A stretch of DNA of 43,829 bases from CAYVGO01 sp964450725 (GTDB lineage: Bacteria > Bacteroidota > Bacteroidia > Bacteroidales > UBA932), in assembly GCA_964450725.1 (NCBI GenBank), contig CAYVGO010000013.1, positions 1 through 43,829 of the forward strand, given 5' to 3'. This document shows, in pieces, positions 1-8,221 of the stretch. How positions within the stretch are numbered: the first letter of the stretch is position 1; the number at the start of each line of letters is the position of its first letter. A program made the position numbers and the translations under genes. Below the pieces are notes generated by a model. It searched no databases, was not told where the DNA came from, and worked only from the letters and a program-made list of their open reading frames with translations.

Positions 1-2376
1 AATCAAAATAATGATTTACCGATAAGAATGTATGGTATTGAATTTGTAGAGGTTAAAGACCCGACAACGGTTTTACAACCGCAAGTGAAGTTGCCTGAAG
101 TTATTCGACCCGGAGAAACTTTTAGTGTCGAAGTTTCTGAAAAAACAGGGCAACCCATGACCTATACTTTGGCTATTGTTGACGAAGGATTGTTAGATCT
201 TACGAACTTTAAGACACCATCACCATGGCAAGAGTTTTATTCCCGAGAAGCATTAGGGGTCAATACTTGGGACATGTATAAAGATGTAATGGGAGCATCA
301 TTGGGCGTTTTCCCTCAATTGTTATCTATTGGTGGTGACGAAGATATGAAAAAAGGAGAGGACGCTAAAAAATTGGGTAGATTTAAACCTGTTGTTAAAG
401 TATTAGGACCTTTTAATATCAGTAAAAGTAAAACCGACAAACACAAAATAAATATTGATAATTATGTAGGCTCTGTTAGAGCAATGGTTGTAGCACGCCA
501 AGACCAGTCTTATGGAAATGGAGAAACTACAGCGCCTGTACGTAATCCACTAATGATACTTACTTCTCTTCCCAGAGTATTGAGTATTAATGAAACGGTA
601 GATATTCCTGTCAACATTTTTGCGATGGAAAAAGAGGTGAAAAATGTAGAAATAACTTTATCAACTAAAGGCTTGGTAAGTTTGGAAGGAGATGTAAAAC
701 AGTCTGTCAAGTTCAGTGGTACCGGAGATAAAATGGCATACTTTAAAATAAAGGTAGGTTCAAAAACAGGTCGCGAACAAATTGTTGTAACTGCGACTTC
801 CGGAAGTCATACGGCGAAAGAAATCATAGACATTGAAGTACGTAATCCTAATCCTCCTATTGTTGAAACCAAAACACACAATGTAGAAAGTAATCAAAAA
901 ATAAACTTTAATTACAGTAAACAATCATCAGATAACGAGGATGAAGAATGGGCAAAACTTGAAATTGCACGTATTCCTTCGATTGATTTGTCGAAGCAAC
1001 TAAACTATTTGATTCAGTATCCTCATGGTTGCAGTGAACAAATTACATCGGCAGCATTTCCTCAACTATTTTTACATCAGTTTATCACTCTCACACAGCA
1101 AGATAAAGATCGCATTACAGAACATGTATCAACAGTCATTAAAAAACTCTATAATCGACAAACTTCAGATGGAGGGATAGCCTATTGGGATGGAGACCAA
1201 AATCCTAACGAGTGGATAACCAATTACTCCGGACACTTTTTGTTAGAGGCTAAAAAAGCAGGATACCATATAACTCCTGCGTGCTTGGAAAATTGGCGTA
1301 AATATCAACGACAGCAAGCCAATAAGTGGAGATTAGAGTCCTCCTCCTCCTCAAGATATTATTATCAGAGTGATTTGTTACAAGCATACAGGCTATATAC
1401 TTTAGCACTTTACGGAAGCCCTGAAATTGGAGCCATGAATCGTATGAAAGAGCAGATGGCAAAACTTTCAATCCAGGCAAAATGGCGATTGGCAGCCGGA
1501 TATGCTATTGCCGGCAAAGAAAAAATTGCCCAAGATATTGTTGCTGATATTACAACTACTATTCCTGCTTACAGTCCTTATAACAATACTTACGGCTCTG
1601 TTGAACGAGATCAAGCCATGATTATAGAAACATTATTACTTTTGAATGATAAAGCACGCGCGTTTCCGTTAGTTAAGGAATTAGCCCAATCCATTAGTAA
1701 AGGTTATATATACAGCACACAAACAATTGCTTACTCTTTGTTGGCCATGAGTAATTTTGCCGGAGGTACAGAAGGAAAGGTTCAAGGAAAGTTAGTGGTA
1801 GATGGTAAAGATGTAGCTTTAGGAAATACTTCTGTTCCGATAATATTGATAGACTTGCCTTTGAAAAACAGCAATACGGTAGAATTCAGTAACAGTGGAA
1901 AAGAGATGATTTTTGTAACATTTACACATCGATATAAACCTCAAACAGATACAGCCCGAGCACAACAAAACATGCTAAGCATGGATGTAAATTATTTTGA
2001 CCGTGACGGTAGAAAGTTAGATGTAGAGAAAGTGAAGAAGGGAGAAGTTATTCGCTGTGAAGTACGCGTAGGTAATACCTCAGGATTAAGAATTACAGAT
2101 CTTGCACTGACACAAATCTTCCCGGCAGGGTGGGAAATTGTTAATGAAAGGTTATATGAAGAAGAGTCAGAAAGTTCTACACTGAATTACCAAGATATTC
2201 GAGACGATAGAGTATATACTTACTTTGATTTACGCAGTGGTCAGGTACAAACCGTTACTACTAACATTATTGCCTCTTACAGCGGTCGTTACTTCTTACC
2301 CGCCGTACAGTGCGAAGCCATGTATGACAGCCGAACTTTCAGTCGTGGTCAAGGAAAGTGGATTGAAGTAAAATAA
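1..2376 (+). CDS. Alpha-2-macroglobulin family protein, C-terminal part (5' end outside window)
   Basis: The frame is open from base 1, so 791 residues of a larger protein are visible. Bacterial alpha-2-macroglobulins are large envelope proteins thought to trap attacking proteases through a reactive thioester. The diagnostic thioester motif GCSEQ is intact, with Cys at visible residue 344 and Gln three residues later. It starts a helical thioester domain of about 300 residues. Before it are beta-rich macroglobulin domains, including the typical segment AIVDEGLLDL near residue 60. After it comes a C-terminal beta domain from about residue 650. Members of this family in Bacteroidota are usually around 1800-1900 residues and are often lipoproteins, but the N-terminus that would show this is missing. 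The pbpC gene often found beside such genes is not downstream here. A clear terminator follows the stop codon. The family call is very safe; the exact physiological target is unknown. Confidence 0.93.
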   Translation, partial: NQNNDLPIRMYGIEFVEVKDPTTVLQPQVKLPEVIRPGETFSVEVSEKTGQPMTYTLAIVDEGLLDLTNFKTPSPWQEFYSREALGVNTWDMYKDVMGASLGVFPQLLSIGGDEDMKKGEDAKKLGRFKPVVKVLGPFNISKSKTDKHKINIDNYVGSVRAMVVARQDQSYGNGETTAPVRNPLMILTSLPRVLSINETVDIPVNIFAMEKEVKNVEITLSTKGLVSLEGDVKQSVKFSGTGDKMAYFKIKVGSKTGREQIVVTATSGSHTAKEIIDIEVRNPNPPIVETKTHNVESNQKINFNYSKQSSDNEDEEWAKLEIARIPSIDLSKQLNYLIQYPHGCSEQITSAAFPQLFLHQFITLTQQDKDRITEHVSTVIKKLYNRQTSDGGIAYWDGDQNPNEWITNYSGHFLLEAKKAGYHITPACLENWRKYQRQQANKWRLESSSSSRYYYQSDLLQAYRLYTLALYGSPEIGAMNRMKEQMAKLSIQAKWRLAAGYAIAGKEKIAQDIVADITTTIPAYSPYNNTYGSVERDQAMIIETLLLLNDKARAFPLVKELAQSISKGYIYSTQTIAYSLLAMSNFAGGTEGKVQGKLVVDGKDVALGNTSVPIILIDLPLKNSNTVEFSNSGKEMIFVTFTHRYKPQTDTARAQQNMLSMDVNYFDRDGRKLDVEKVKKGEVIRCEVRVGNTSGLRITDLALTQIFPAGWEIVNERLYEEESESSTLNYQDIRDDRVYTYFDLRSGQVQTVTTNIIASYSGRYFLPAVQCEAMYDSRTFSRGQGKWIEVK

Positions 2377-2397
2377 TATTTATATTCTATAATATGG

Positions 2398-2430
2398 TTG
2401 AGCGGTACTTACTTACCGCTCAATTTTTTT
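2398..2430 (+). terminator. Rho-independent terminator after the macroglobulin gene
   Basis: A perfect 10-bp stem (TTGAGCGGTA at 2398-2407 with TACCGCTCAA at 2414-2423) encloses a 6-nt loop and is followed at once by seven T residues. It lies 21 bases after the macroglobulin stop codon. Confidence 0.9.
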
Positions 2431-2762
2431 GTATATAAGTTCTTAATATTTTGAGTGAATATGTAATTTTAATGGCAATAAAATCACATTCGTTCTAAAT
2501 GACAAGTTGGATGTGAAAGGAGCAAAAGTGAATAAAAATTGATTTTGTAACATTTGTAAAATAAAATATTTATACTATTTTTGTATTCATAAAATTCCAT
2601 ATTGCTGACTGAAGTAGATAAATTTGTATTTTATCTTAGATAAACAATAAAAAATAATGATAATTATCAGATAAATTGATATTATAAAATGGAGTATAGG
2701 AACCATTCAAACGGGGCGAAACCGAAAAGCCTTATGAGCAGGAAGATATAAAACTAAAAAAT
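2431..2762. other. Intergenic region upstream of the membrane protein gene
   Basis: AT-rich sequence between the terminator and the ATG at 2763. It holds a good Bacteroidota promoter (2553-2583). From about 2689 to 2762 it holds what looks like the frameshifted true N-terminus of the next gene. I see nothing else in it. Confidence 0.7.
2553..2583 (+). promoter_or_regulatory. Bacteroidota-type promoter for the membrane protein gene
   Basis: TTTG at 2553-2556, a 19-base spacer, then TATTTTTG at 2576-2583. This matches the -33 TTTG / -7 TAnnTTTG consensus of the primary sigma factor of Bacteroidota. Transcription should begin near 2590. Confidence 0.65.
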
Positions 2763-3356
2763 ATGAATAATAAGTTTTTTACATTCATTAAGCCTTATTT
2801 GTCATATATTGACAATGGTGATTTATTTCGTAAACCCTTTAGTTGGCTTTATTTAGTGATAGGAGTAATAAATCTGCTATTACCTTTTTACATTCTTTAT
2901 AAGGCAATAGATAGTAATCTGTTCGATATGCAAGCAAATGTTATTATCGTGGTGTTATTGGTTTGGGTGATTATTGCTTTTGTCTCTTGGGTGAGTTTTC
3001 AAATATGGTGGGATAGAAAGTCAAAGGTCTGCAAAACATCTTCAACAAAAGATGATTTTATTGCGACCCCTGTTTTTTCTCATTTTCTTCAAACATTTGG
3101 CGAATGGTTGGGAACTTGGATTGCAATCGTAGGATTTTCGGTAAGTCTTTTATCCACCATCATTTTAGGGGAACAAGCCGCGTTACTTATTAATGCTATT
3201 ACTAACCTTATCGGAATTCCATTCTTCTTAGAAACAGGACTTTTTGGCATTATTTTGCTACCTATTTATGGTTTTCTAACTATTGTTGTTACACGATTTT
3301 TGGCAGAACAGTTTAGAGCCCTATCGTCTATTGCCAATAATACTCGAAAAAGTTAA
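2763..3356 (+). CDS. Membrane protein of unknown function; N-terminus probably frameshifted
   Basis: A protein of 197 residues from this ATG. It has four or so hydrophobic segments (about residues 28-48, 60-82, 118-140 and 158-180). A charged cytoplasmic-looking loop (WWDRKSKVCKTSSTKDD) lies between the second and third. I do not recognise a named family. It stands alone, with its own promoter upstream and a long hairpin downstream. The reading frame continues upstream of the ATG as plausible hydrophilic coding sequence (PFKRGETEKP and on) until a TAG at 2697-2699. An ATG at 2689 in another frame begins MEY. One extra base near 2697 would join them into a start reading MEYKEPFKRGE, so the true protein is probably about 25 residues longer. 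Either the sequence has an indel here or the gene has a real frameshift. Function unknown. Confidence 0.75.
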   Translation: MNNKFFTFIKPYLSYIDNGDLFRKPFSWLYLVIGVINLLLPFYILYKAIDSNLFDMQANVIIVVLLVWVIIAFVSWVSFQIWWDRKSKVCKTSSTKDDFIATPVFSHFLQTFGEWLGTWIAIVGFSVSLLSTIILGEQAALLINAITNLIGIPFFLETGLFGIILLPIYGFLTIVVTRFLAEQFRALSSIANNTRKS

Positions 3357-3380
3357 TGCTGTTAGATGGCGAATAAATAT

Positions 3381-3421
3381 GGCGAAATTAGAAACAATCA
3401 ATTGTTGTTACTAATTTCGCC
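3381..3421. repeat. Long inverted repeat (hairpin) after the membrane protein gene
   Basis: GGCGAAATTAG at 3381-3391 pairs perfectly with CTAATTTCGCC at 3411-3421. Inside it, AACAAT (3393-3398) pairs with ATTGTT (3401-3406). It lies 24 bases after the stop codon, where a terminator would be expected, but no T-run follows. It may be a processed 3' end, a Rho-type end or a small palindromic repeat. Confidence 0.6.
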
Positions 3422-3603
3422 ATTATTACTGTATCCTTATGCGGATTTAAATTTACTTACTTATAAAAAGAAATTCTTTTATTTCTGTTTATACTATTAT
3501 GCTTTTCAAGTTTTGTCGGTTACACGTAATGATGTCCATCATGAAATTTATTCTATTTCAAGCATCATCGGCAATTGGGATCGTTTTTTAATATTATAAA
3601 ACT

Positions 3604-4299
3604 ATGGCAATCAAGCATTGGGCTGAAGATGATAAACCCAGAGAAAAACTCATTGAAAAAGGTGCAGAAGTTTTAAGTAATTCTGAACTTTTAGCAATAT
3701 TGTTTTCTACAGGAATCCATACTGCTACAACTTGTTTAAGTGCCATTGATCTTGCAAAATCGGTATTAGAATTGACAGAAAACAACGTAACTCAATTAGG
3801 AAAATTGACGCTTGCAGATTTGTGTAGAGTAAAAGGAATAGGAAAAGCGAAAGCCGTAACACTGTTAGCGGCTTTGGAACTGGGTCGTCGTAGAATGTCT
3901 GAACAGGAAACTTTAGAAAAAAACATTATCTTTAATTGTAGTCGCAAAATTTTTGATTTGTTTATCCCACTTTTAAGTGATAAAGTTCATGAAGAAATCT
4001 GGATATTGTTACTCAATAGTAGTAAAAAAATTATTGCAAAAGAAAAATTGAGCAGTGGAGGTAGTGAAAAAGTAGGAGTTGATATTAAAATTTTAGCAAA
4101 AAAGGCAGTAAATAGTGTTGCCCATAGTGTTGCTCTAATTCACAATCATCCTTCGGGAAACGTTTTTCCGAGTAATTCAGACAAAATGTTTACCCAAAAA
4201 GTAAAACAAGCATTGGCATTACTTGATATTATATTGATTGATCATATTATCATTGGCGGTAAGGAATATTACAGTTTTTGTGATGAAAAAATATTATAA
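3604..4299 (+). CDS. radC: RadC family JAB-domain protein
   Basis: 231 residues, the usual length for the RadC (UPF0758) family. An N-terminal helix-hairpin-helix is centred on VKGIGKAKAVTLLAALELGRR (residues 76-96). The C-terminal JAB/MPN metalloprotease-like domain has the signature HNHPSG at residues 180-185 and the following metal-binding Asp at 193, with a conserved Glu near 130. All JAMM residues are present. The molecular function of RadC is unsettled; the old link to DNA repair rests on a misassigned mutation, and DNA processing or recombination roles have been proposed. The ATG at 3604 fits the family N-terminus. The next gene is co-directional. Confidence 0.93.
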   Translation: MAIKHWAEDDKPREKLIEKGAEVLSNSELLAILFSTGIHTATTCLSAIDLAKSVLELTENNVTQLGKLTLADLCRVKGIGKAKAVTLLAALELGRRRMSEQETLEKNIIFNCSRKIFDLFIPLLSDKVHEEIWILLLNSSKKIIAKEKLSSGGSEKVGVDIKILAKKAVNSVAHSVALIHNHPSGNVFPSNSDKMFTQKVKQALALLDIILIDHIIIGGKEYYSFCDEKIL

Positions 4300-4323
4300 T
4301 GTTTTTATAAGTTTAATCAGCCT

Positions 4324-4331
4324 TAGTTTTG
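4324..4331 (+). promoter_or_regulatory. Possible -7 box for the rRNA methyltransferase gene
   Basis: TAGTTTTG matches TAnnTTTG. There is no clear -33 TTTG at the right distance. If used, transcription would start near 4338, which is compatible with the ATG at 4410 but not with an upstream start in the same frame at 4329. Confidence 0.3.
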
Positions 4332-4409
4332 TGTCAATCGCTTTTTTGGAATACCTTCACGAAAAAACAATATTATTCACGCACTGCATTAATTTTACAT
4401 CACGAAATC

Positions 4410-5156
4410 ATGCTTACAAAATCTGAAATACAACACATCAGAAGTTTACGAGAACGAAAATACAGATATGAAACTCGGCAGTTTACGGTGGAAGGTAAAA
4501 AATTAGTTGCGGCTATATCTAATAGTTCATTACACTGTGTTGGAAAATACAGTACAAACATACAGGAGCCAGATGCTATTTTAATTTCTGAAAAAGAGAT
4601 GTCTCGAATTTCTCAATTTCATTCTCATAGTGAGATATTAGCCGTTTTTGAAATGCCGACTATTTCAAAATTAAATATTTCTGATTTACAAAAAGGTTAT
4701 ACATTAATGTTAGATTCCATTCAAGATCCGGGAAATGTGGGTACTATTATCCGGACGGCTGCATGGTTTGGAGTTCAAACTATCATTTGTTCTGAAAATT
4801 GTGCAGATATTTATAATGCTAAAACCATACAAGCAACTATGGGTGCATTTTTAATTCCTTCGATTATTTATGGAGATTTAGTAGAAATTTTATCAAAAGT
4901 TTCCGACAAAATTCCGGTTTATGGTACTTATATGAAGGGGGAAAATTATTTAGAACATTCCTTTATAGAAAAAAAAGGAATTATTATTATGGGAAATGAA
5001 GGTAAAGGTATTGACCCAAAACTTACGCCACTCGTAACTCATAAACTTTTCATTCCGTCTTTACTATCGGCAACACCATCTGTAGAATCTTTAAATGTAT
5101 CTGTTGCTACGGCACTCATTCTGCAAAAAGCTACACTTTCTTCAATATTGTCTTGA
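4410..5156 (+). CDS. TrmH/SpoU family RNA 2'-O-methyltransferase
   Basis: 248 residues from the ATG at 4410. The frame is open further upstream to 4329, but the protein there is not family-like and the start MLTKSEIQHIRSLRERK is the typical one for this group. An N-terminal substrate-binding domain (about residues 1-95) is followed by a SPOUT knot methyltransferase domain. All three motifs are present: GNVGTIIR at 108-115 with the catalytic Asn109 and Arg115, MGNEGKGI at 194-201, and VESLNVSVA near the end. It should methylate a ribose in rRNA or tRNA using S-adenosylmethionine; the exact nucleotide cannot be read from sequence. It follows radC after 110 bases and converges on dnaX with only 5 bases between the stop codons and no terminator. 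Confidence 0.92.
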   Translation: MLTKSEIQHIRSLRERKYRYETRQFTVEGKKLVAAISNSSLHCVGKYSTNIQEPDAILISEKEMSRISQFHSHSEILAVFEMPTISKLNISDLQKGYTLMLDSIQDPGNVGTIIRTAAWFGVQTIICSENCADIYNAKTIQATMGAFLIPSIIYGDLVEILSKVSDKIPVYGTYMKGENYLEHSFIEKKGIIIMGNEGKGIDPKLTPLVTHKLFIPSLLSATPSVESLNVSVATALILQKATLSSILS

Positions 5157-5161
5157 ACAAT

Positions 5162-6850
5162 CTATTCATAATCTAAACCAAATTGTTGCTTAAAGATTAT
5201 AAAGTCAGGATTTTCATCTGCAAATTTTTTGATTAAATCTTGTGGAAGTAACAAAACGCGTTCTTTTTCGTCTGGTTGTACGACTGTAATTTCTAACGAT
5301 AGCATAGTGTTTTCTAAAAACTTTGCCAAATATTGTAATATCTCAGTCTGATGCTTTTCAATTTCATTTTTTTGTAAATCATTAAAAACATGAAGTTCTA
5401 ATTCTATGTTTTCTCCATTTACTTTGAAGGTTGGTTGTTGTGCCTGCATAGCAACACTTAATCTTACTTGTTGCTGAGAGAGTGTTGCTATAAAACTATT
5501 CCATGCTGTTATCAACTCTTCTTGGGAAAAACTTCTTTTAAGGATTTGTTGTTGTACTTGTTTTGTCGAAGGTTCTGACGATGGCCGGACAACTTCTTGA
5601 TTGAGAATATTTTTTATGGATAATTTTGAAGTATCCATTCTAACTTTGGGAGGAGCATTAGAAACTTGAACCTGATTGTGGGGTAAAGCCACTGGATTAT
5701 TTTGTTCTACATTTTGAGAAGAGTTGTCCGGCAGTTCTATTTCCTCATTTTTTTTTTGAATTGCCAAATTGGCAATTTGTAATAAGTAAAGTTCTACGTG
5801 TAATCGAGGATTGCTGCTTGTTCTGTAGCCGATATCACATTGATTCGAAAGTATCAGTGCGTCGATTAAGTACTGTATTTCACATTTTTCAGACTGCTCC
5901 TTGTACTTTAATTTTACATTATCTGAAGTTTCTAATAATGAAAGTGTTTCAGTGTCCTTACACACCATTAAATCTCGCAAATGGTTGCAAATGCCCAATA
6001 CAAAATATTGTGCATCAAAACCTTTGGATAATATTTCATCAAACAATAACAAAATATCCTTATAACTGCTGTTTAATGCCGCATCTACCAACTTAAAATA
6101 GTAGTCATAATCTAAAATATTCAGATTACGGATTACTTCTTGGTAAGTAAGATTTCCATTACAAAAAGATACAATCTGGTCAAAGGTAGAGAGTGCATCT
6201 CGCATAGCCCCCTCAGATTTTTGTGCGATGACATGTAAAGCATCATCTTCACAAGGAATATTTTCTTTTTGAGCAATATATTTTAAATAATCTACAGTGT
6301 CTTGGACTTTTATGCGATGAAAGTCATAAATTTGACATCGTGATAAAATTGTAGGTAATATTTTATGTTTTTCGGTGGTTGCTAAAATAAAAATAGCATG
6401 TGCCGGCGGCTCTTCCAATGTTTTTAAAAATGCATTAAAAGCACCCTTAGAGAGCATGTGTACCTCATCAATAATATAAACGCTTTTACGTCCTATTTGC
6501 GGAGGAATACGGACTTTTTCTACCAACGACCGAATTTCATCAACTCCATTATTGGTTGCACCGTCTAACTCATGGATGTTATAAGAACGATTTTCATTAA
6601 AAGCTTTACATGATTCGCACTGGTTGCAAGCCTCCTGCTCTGCGGTAAGGTTAGAACAATTAATCGTTTTGGCAAAAATTCTGGCACAGGTTGTTTTGCC
6701 CACTCCTCGAGACCCACAAAATAAATAAGCGTGTGCCAAATGGTTATTGACAATAGCATTTTTCAGTGTTGTAGTAATGGACTTTTGTCCTACAACAGAG
6801 GCAAAATTTTGTGGTCTGTATTTACGTGCCGAAACAATAAACTGTTCCAT
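5162..6850 (-). CDS. dnaX: DNA polymerase III subunit gamma/tau
   Basis: 562 residues. This is the clamp-loader ATPase of the replisome. The AAA+ domain has Walker A GSRGVGKT at 46-53, a four-cysteine zinc site (Cys65, 75, 78, 81), Walker B IIDEVH at 126-131 and the SRC motif at 170-172. The collar domain III ends near residue 360. A linker rich in Gln, Asn and Ser follows (about 370-450), then the tau-specific C-terminal domain. An unbroken run of ten A residues on the coding strand lies exactly at the domain III/linker boundary (codons 365-368). A one-base slip in either direction would stop translation within a few codons, giving a gamma-like product of about 368 residues. The gene is last in a minus-strand cluster, 59 bases after the MerR gene. 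Confidence 0.95.
   Translation of the reverse strand: MEQFIVSARKYRPQNFASVVGQKSITTTLKNAIVNNHLAHAYLFCGSRGVGKTTCARIFAKTINCSNLTAEQEACNQCESCKAFNENRSYNIHELDGATNNGVDEIRSLVEKVRIPPQIGRKSVYIIDEVHMLSKGAFNAFLKTLEEPPAHAIFILATTEKHKILPTILSRCQIYDFHRIKVQDTVDYLKYIAQKENIPCEDDALHVIAQKSEGAMRDALSTFDQIVSFCNGNLTYQEVIRNLNILDYDYYFKLVDAALNSSYKDILLLFDEILSKGFDAQYFVLGICNHLRDLMVCKDTETLSLLETSDNVKLKYKEQSEKCEIQYLIDALILSNQCDIGYRTSSNPRLHVELYLLQIANLAIQKKNEEIELPDNSSQNVEQNNPVALPHNQVQVSNAPPKVRMDTSKLSIKNILNQEVVRPSSEPSTKQVQQQILKRSFSQEELITAWNSFIATLSQQQVRLSVAMQAQQPTFKVNGENIELELHVFNDLQKNEIEKHQTEILQYLAKFLENTMLSLEITVVQPDEKERVLLLPQDLIKKFADENPDFIIFKQQFGLDYE
5748..5757 (-). promoter_or_regulatory. A10 slippery run in dnaX at the tau/gamma boundary
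   Basis: Read on the coding strand, codons 365-368 are CAA AAA AAA AAT, ten A residues in a row. A -1 shift, or one added A in the mRNA, gives one more Lys codon and then TGA at 5747-5745. One lost A gives ATG AGG AAA and then TAG. A weak 6-bp stem (5747-5742 with 5720-5715, one G-U pair) lies just downstream. E. coli makes gamma by -1 ribosomal frameshifting at A AAA AAG, and Thermus thermophilus by transcriptional slippage on A9. The use of this run here is inferred. Confidence 0.55.
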
Positions 6851-6909
6851 AGAATATAAAATATTACAAGGGTATATCTAAATTTTAGTGTAAATCCTAT
6901 CAAAATGGA

Positions 6910-7245
6910 TTACAACAGATTCTTTACCTCTTCAAGTCTTCGTTTTATGCTTTGTAATGTGGCAATAGTTTTATGATAAATTTCTTCATCTGAATAACGT
7001 TCTGCCAATCTTTTTTTTGCTCCTTCAATCGTCAATCCTTCTTCTTTGACCAAATGATAAATCTTACTTACATTGTCAATATCTTCTTTTTTAAACAAAC
7101 GATTTCCTTTACGATTACGTTGTAATTTTAGAATCTCAAATTCATTTGCCCAGTAACGAATTAAGGAATCTCTAACTTTAAACATTTTAGCAACCTCACC
7201 AATCGTAAAATAAGTTTTTTCAATCACAGGTTCTTTGTAAGGCAT
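6910..7245 (-). CDS. MerR family transcriptional regulator
   Basis: 111 residues from the ATG at 7245. A TTG eight codons upstream is in frame but gives an atypical N-terminus, whereas MPYKEP is the usual start of this Bacteroidota subfamily. The winged helix-turn-helix is clear: YFTIGEVAKMFKVRDSLIRY, then the wing with RNRKGNRLF, ending near residue 75. A short coiled coil follows (IATLQSIKRRLEEVKNLL). There is no cysteine cluster or ligand-binding domain, so metal or drug sensing is not indicated. It lies 24 bases after the second M23 gene and 59 before dnaX, so it is probably cotranscribed. Targets are unknown. Confidence 0.88.
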   Translation of the reverse strand: MPYKEPVIEKTYFTIGEVAKMFKVRDSLIRYWANEFEILKLQRNRKGNRLFKKEDIDNVSKIYHLVKEEGLTIEGAKKRLAERYSDEEIYHKTIATLQSIKRRLEEVKNLL

Positions 7246-7269
7246 AAAATCAATAATTTTAATGTACAA

Positions 7270-8211
7270 CTAATCTAAGGTTTGACCTATATTTGTGGCA
7301 AATTCCAATAAGGCTTTATATTTTAAAGGGGTTAAACTTCCAAACATATAATGAATGGGATTTACCGGACGTTCAGCTTTCCAAACTTCATAATGTAAAT
7401 GTGCTCCAAAACTTTTACCGCTGTTTCCTGACAATGCAATTACATCACCTTGTTTTACTTTTTGTCCTACATTGACCAAAGCCCGATCTAAATGACCGTA
7501 GAATGTAGAATAATCGTTTCCATGATCTATTTTTATGGTCAATCCATGTACTCGAAAGTTGGTTTTAATTGATTCTACTTTCCCATCAGCGGTAGCATAA
7601 ACTTTATTTCCAATGGGTATGGTATAATCAACACCATAGTGCATTTTTATGGTTTTATAAAAAGGATTGAGGCGATTCCCAAAAGTTGCAACTAATGATG
7701 ATAAATAATGGTCGTCTAAAGGTTGTATCATCGGAATGTTGTTAATATTGGGGGCAGTCAATTCAAATAATGATTGCTGAGTTTCCGTAACATAAGGAAC
7801 ACTTGCATTCAAACGTTTAATATGCTCTGTTGTTGTCTCAACAAGATCATTCAAATTTTGATGTATTAATTCTTCCCAAGATCTTGTATCTTCATTTATT
7901 GAAGAAGGCAACGAGCGTTCAAAAATAGAATAGTATAATACAGTATCGCGTTGTTGCAGACGATTTAACACTTTACCAATTAACTCTGTTTCTTTGGTAA
8001 TTTTCATCAAACTTTCTTCCATTTGCTTGTTATGCAAATGGTATTCTTTTTCTTGTTCACTATCCCAAAGTAACGCATAAACGGTATAACTTACAGTTGT
8101 AACGGCCAATAATGTAAAAAAAATCTGACAAATTTTCTTGAAAACACGTTTCCAAGACCACCGTAATTCCTTATAGGTCAAGTTGTCGGGATTGTAGATA
8201 TATTTTTTCAT
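7270..8211 (-). CDS. M23 family peptidase-like membrane protein (second of a tandem pair)
   Basis: 313 residues. A short cytoplasmic N-terminus that includes WSWKRVFKK is followed by one transmembrane segment (about 29-49). A helical, partly coiled region (50-150) precedes a C-terminal LytM/M23 domain. The zinc ligands are present: H191 and D195 in HYGVDY, and the HLH motif at 271-273. Such proteins cut peptidoglycan cross-links or activate amidases in the periplasm. The N-terminus YNPDNLTYKEL closely resembles that of the upstream neighbour, YNPETLSYETI, so the two arose by duplication. It starts 10 bases after the first copy ends. Bacteroidota often keep such pairs together; division of labour is unknown. 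Confidence 0.9.
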   Translation of the reverse strand: MKKYIYNPDNLTYKELRWSWKRVFKKICQIFFTLLAVTTVSYTVYALLWDSEQEKEYHLHNKQMEESLMKITKETELIGKVLNRLQQRDTVLYYSIFERSLPSSINEDTRSWEELIHQNLNDLVETTTEHIKRLNASVPYVTETQQSLFELTAPNINNIPMIQPLDDHYLSSLVATFGNRLNPFYKTIKMHYGVDYTIPIGNKVYATADGKVESIKTNFRVHGLTIKIDHGNDYSTFYGHLDRALVNVGQKVKQGDVIALSGNSGKSFGAHLHYEVWKAERPVNPIHYMFGSLTPLKYKALLEFATNIGQTLD

Positions 8212-8221
8212 TTTGGTTTAT

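Noticed and set aside
2712..2731. Compact pseudoknot-like pattern (CGG GGC GAAA CCG AAAA GCC) in the leader of the membrane protein gene
   Set aside because: The stems are only 3 bp each and the segment reads better as frameshifted coding sequence.
3366..3599. Open frame of 77 residues between the membrane protein and radC
   Set aside because: It begins in and reads through the long inverted repeat, has odd composition (Tyr/Leu/Phe-rich from AT-rich DNA) and no start signal or family resemblance.
4238..4426. 62-residue open frame overlapping the end of radC and start of the methyltransferase
   Set aside because: It lies in another frame inside two well-supported genes and the gap between them.
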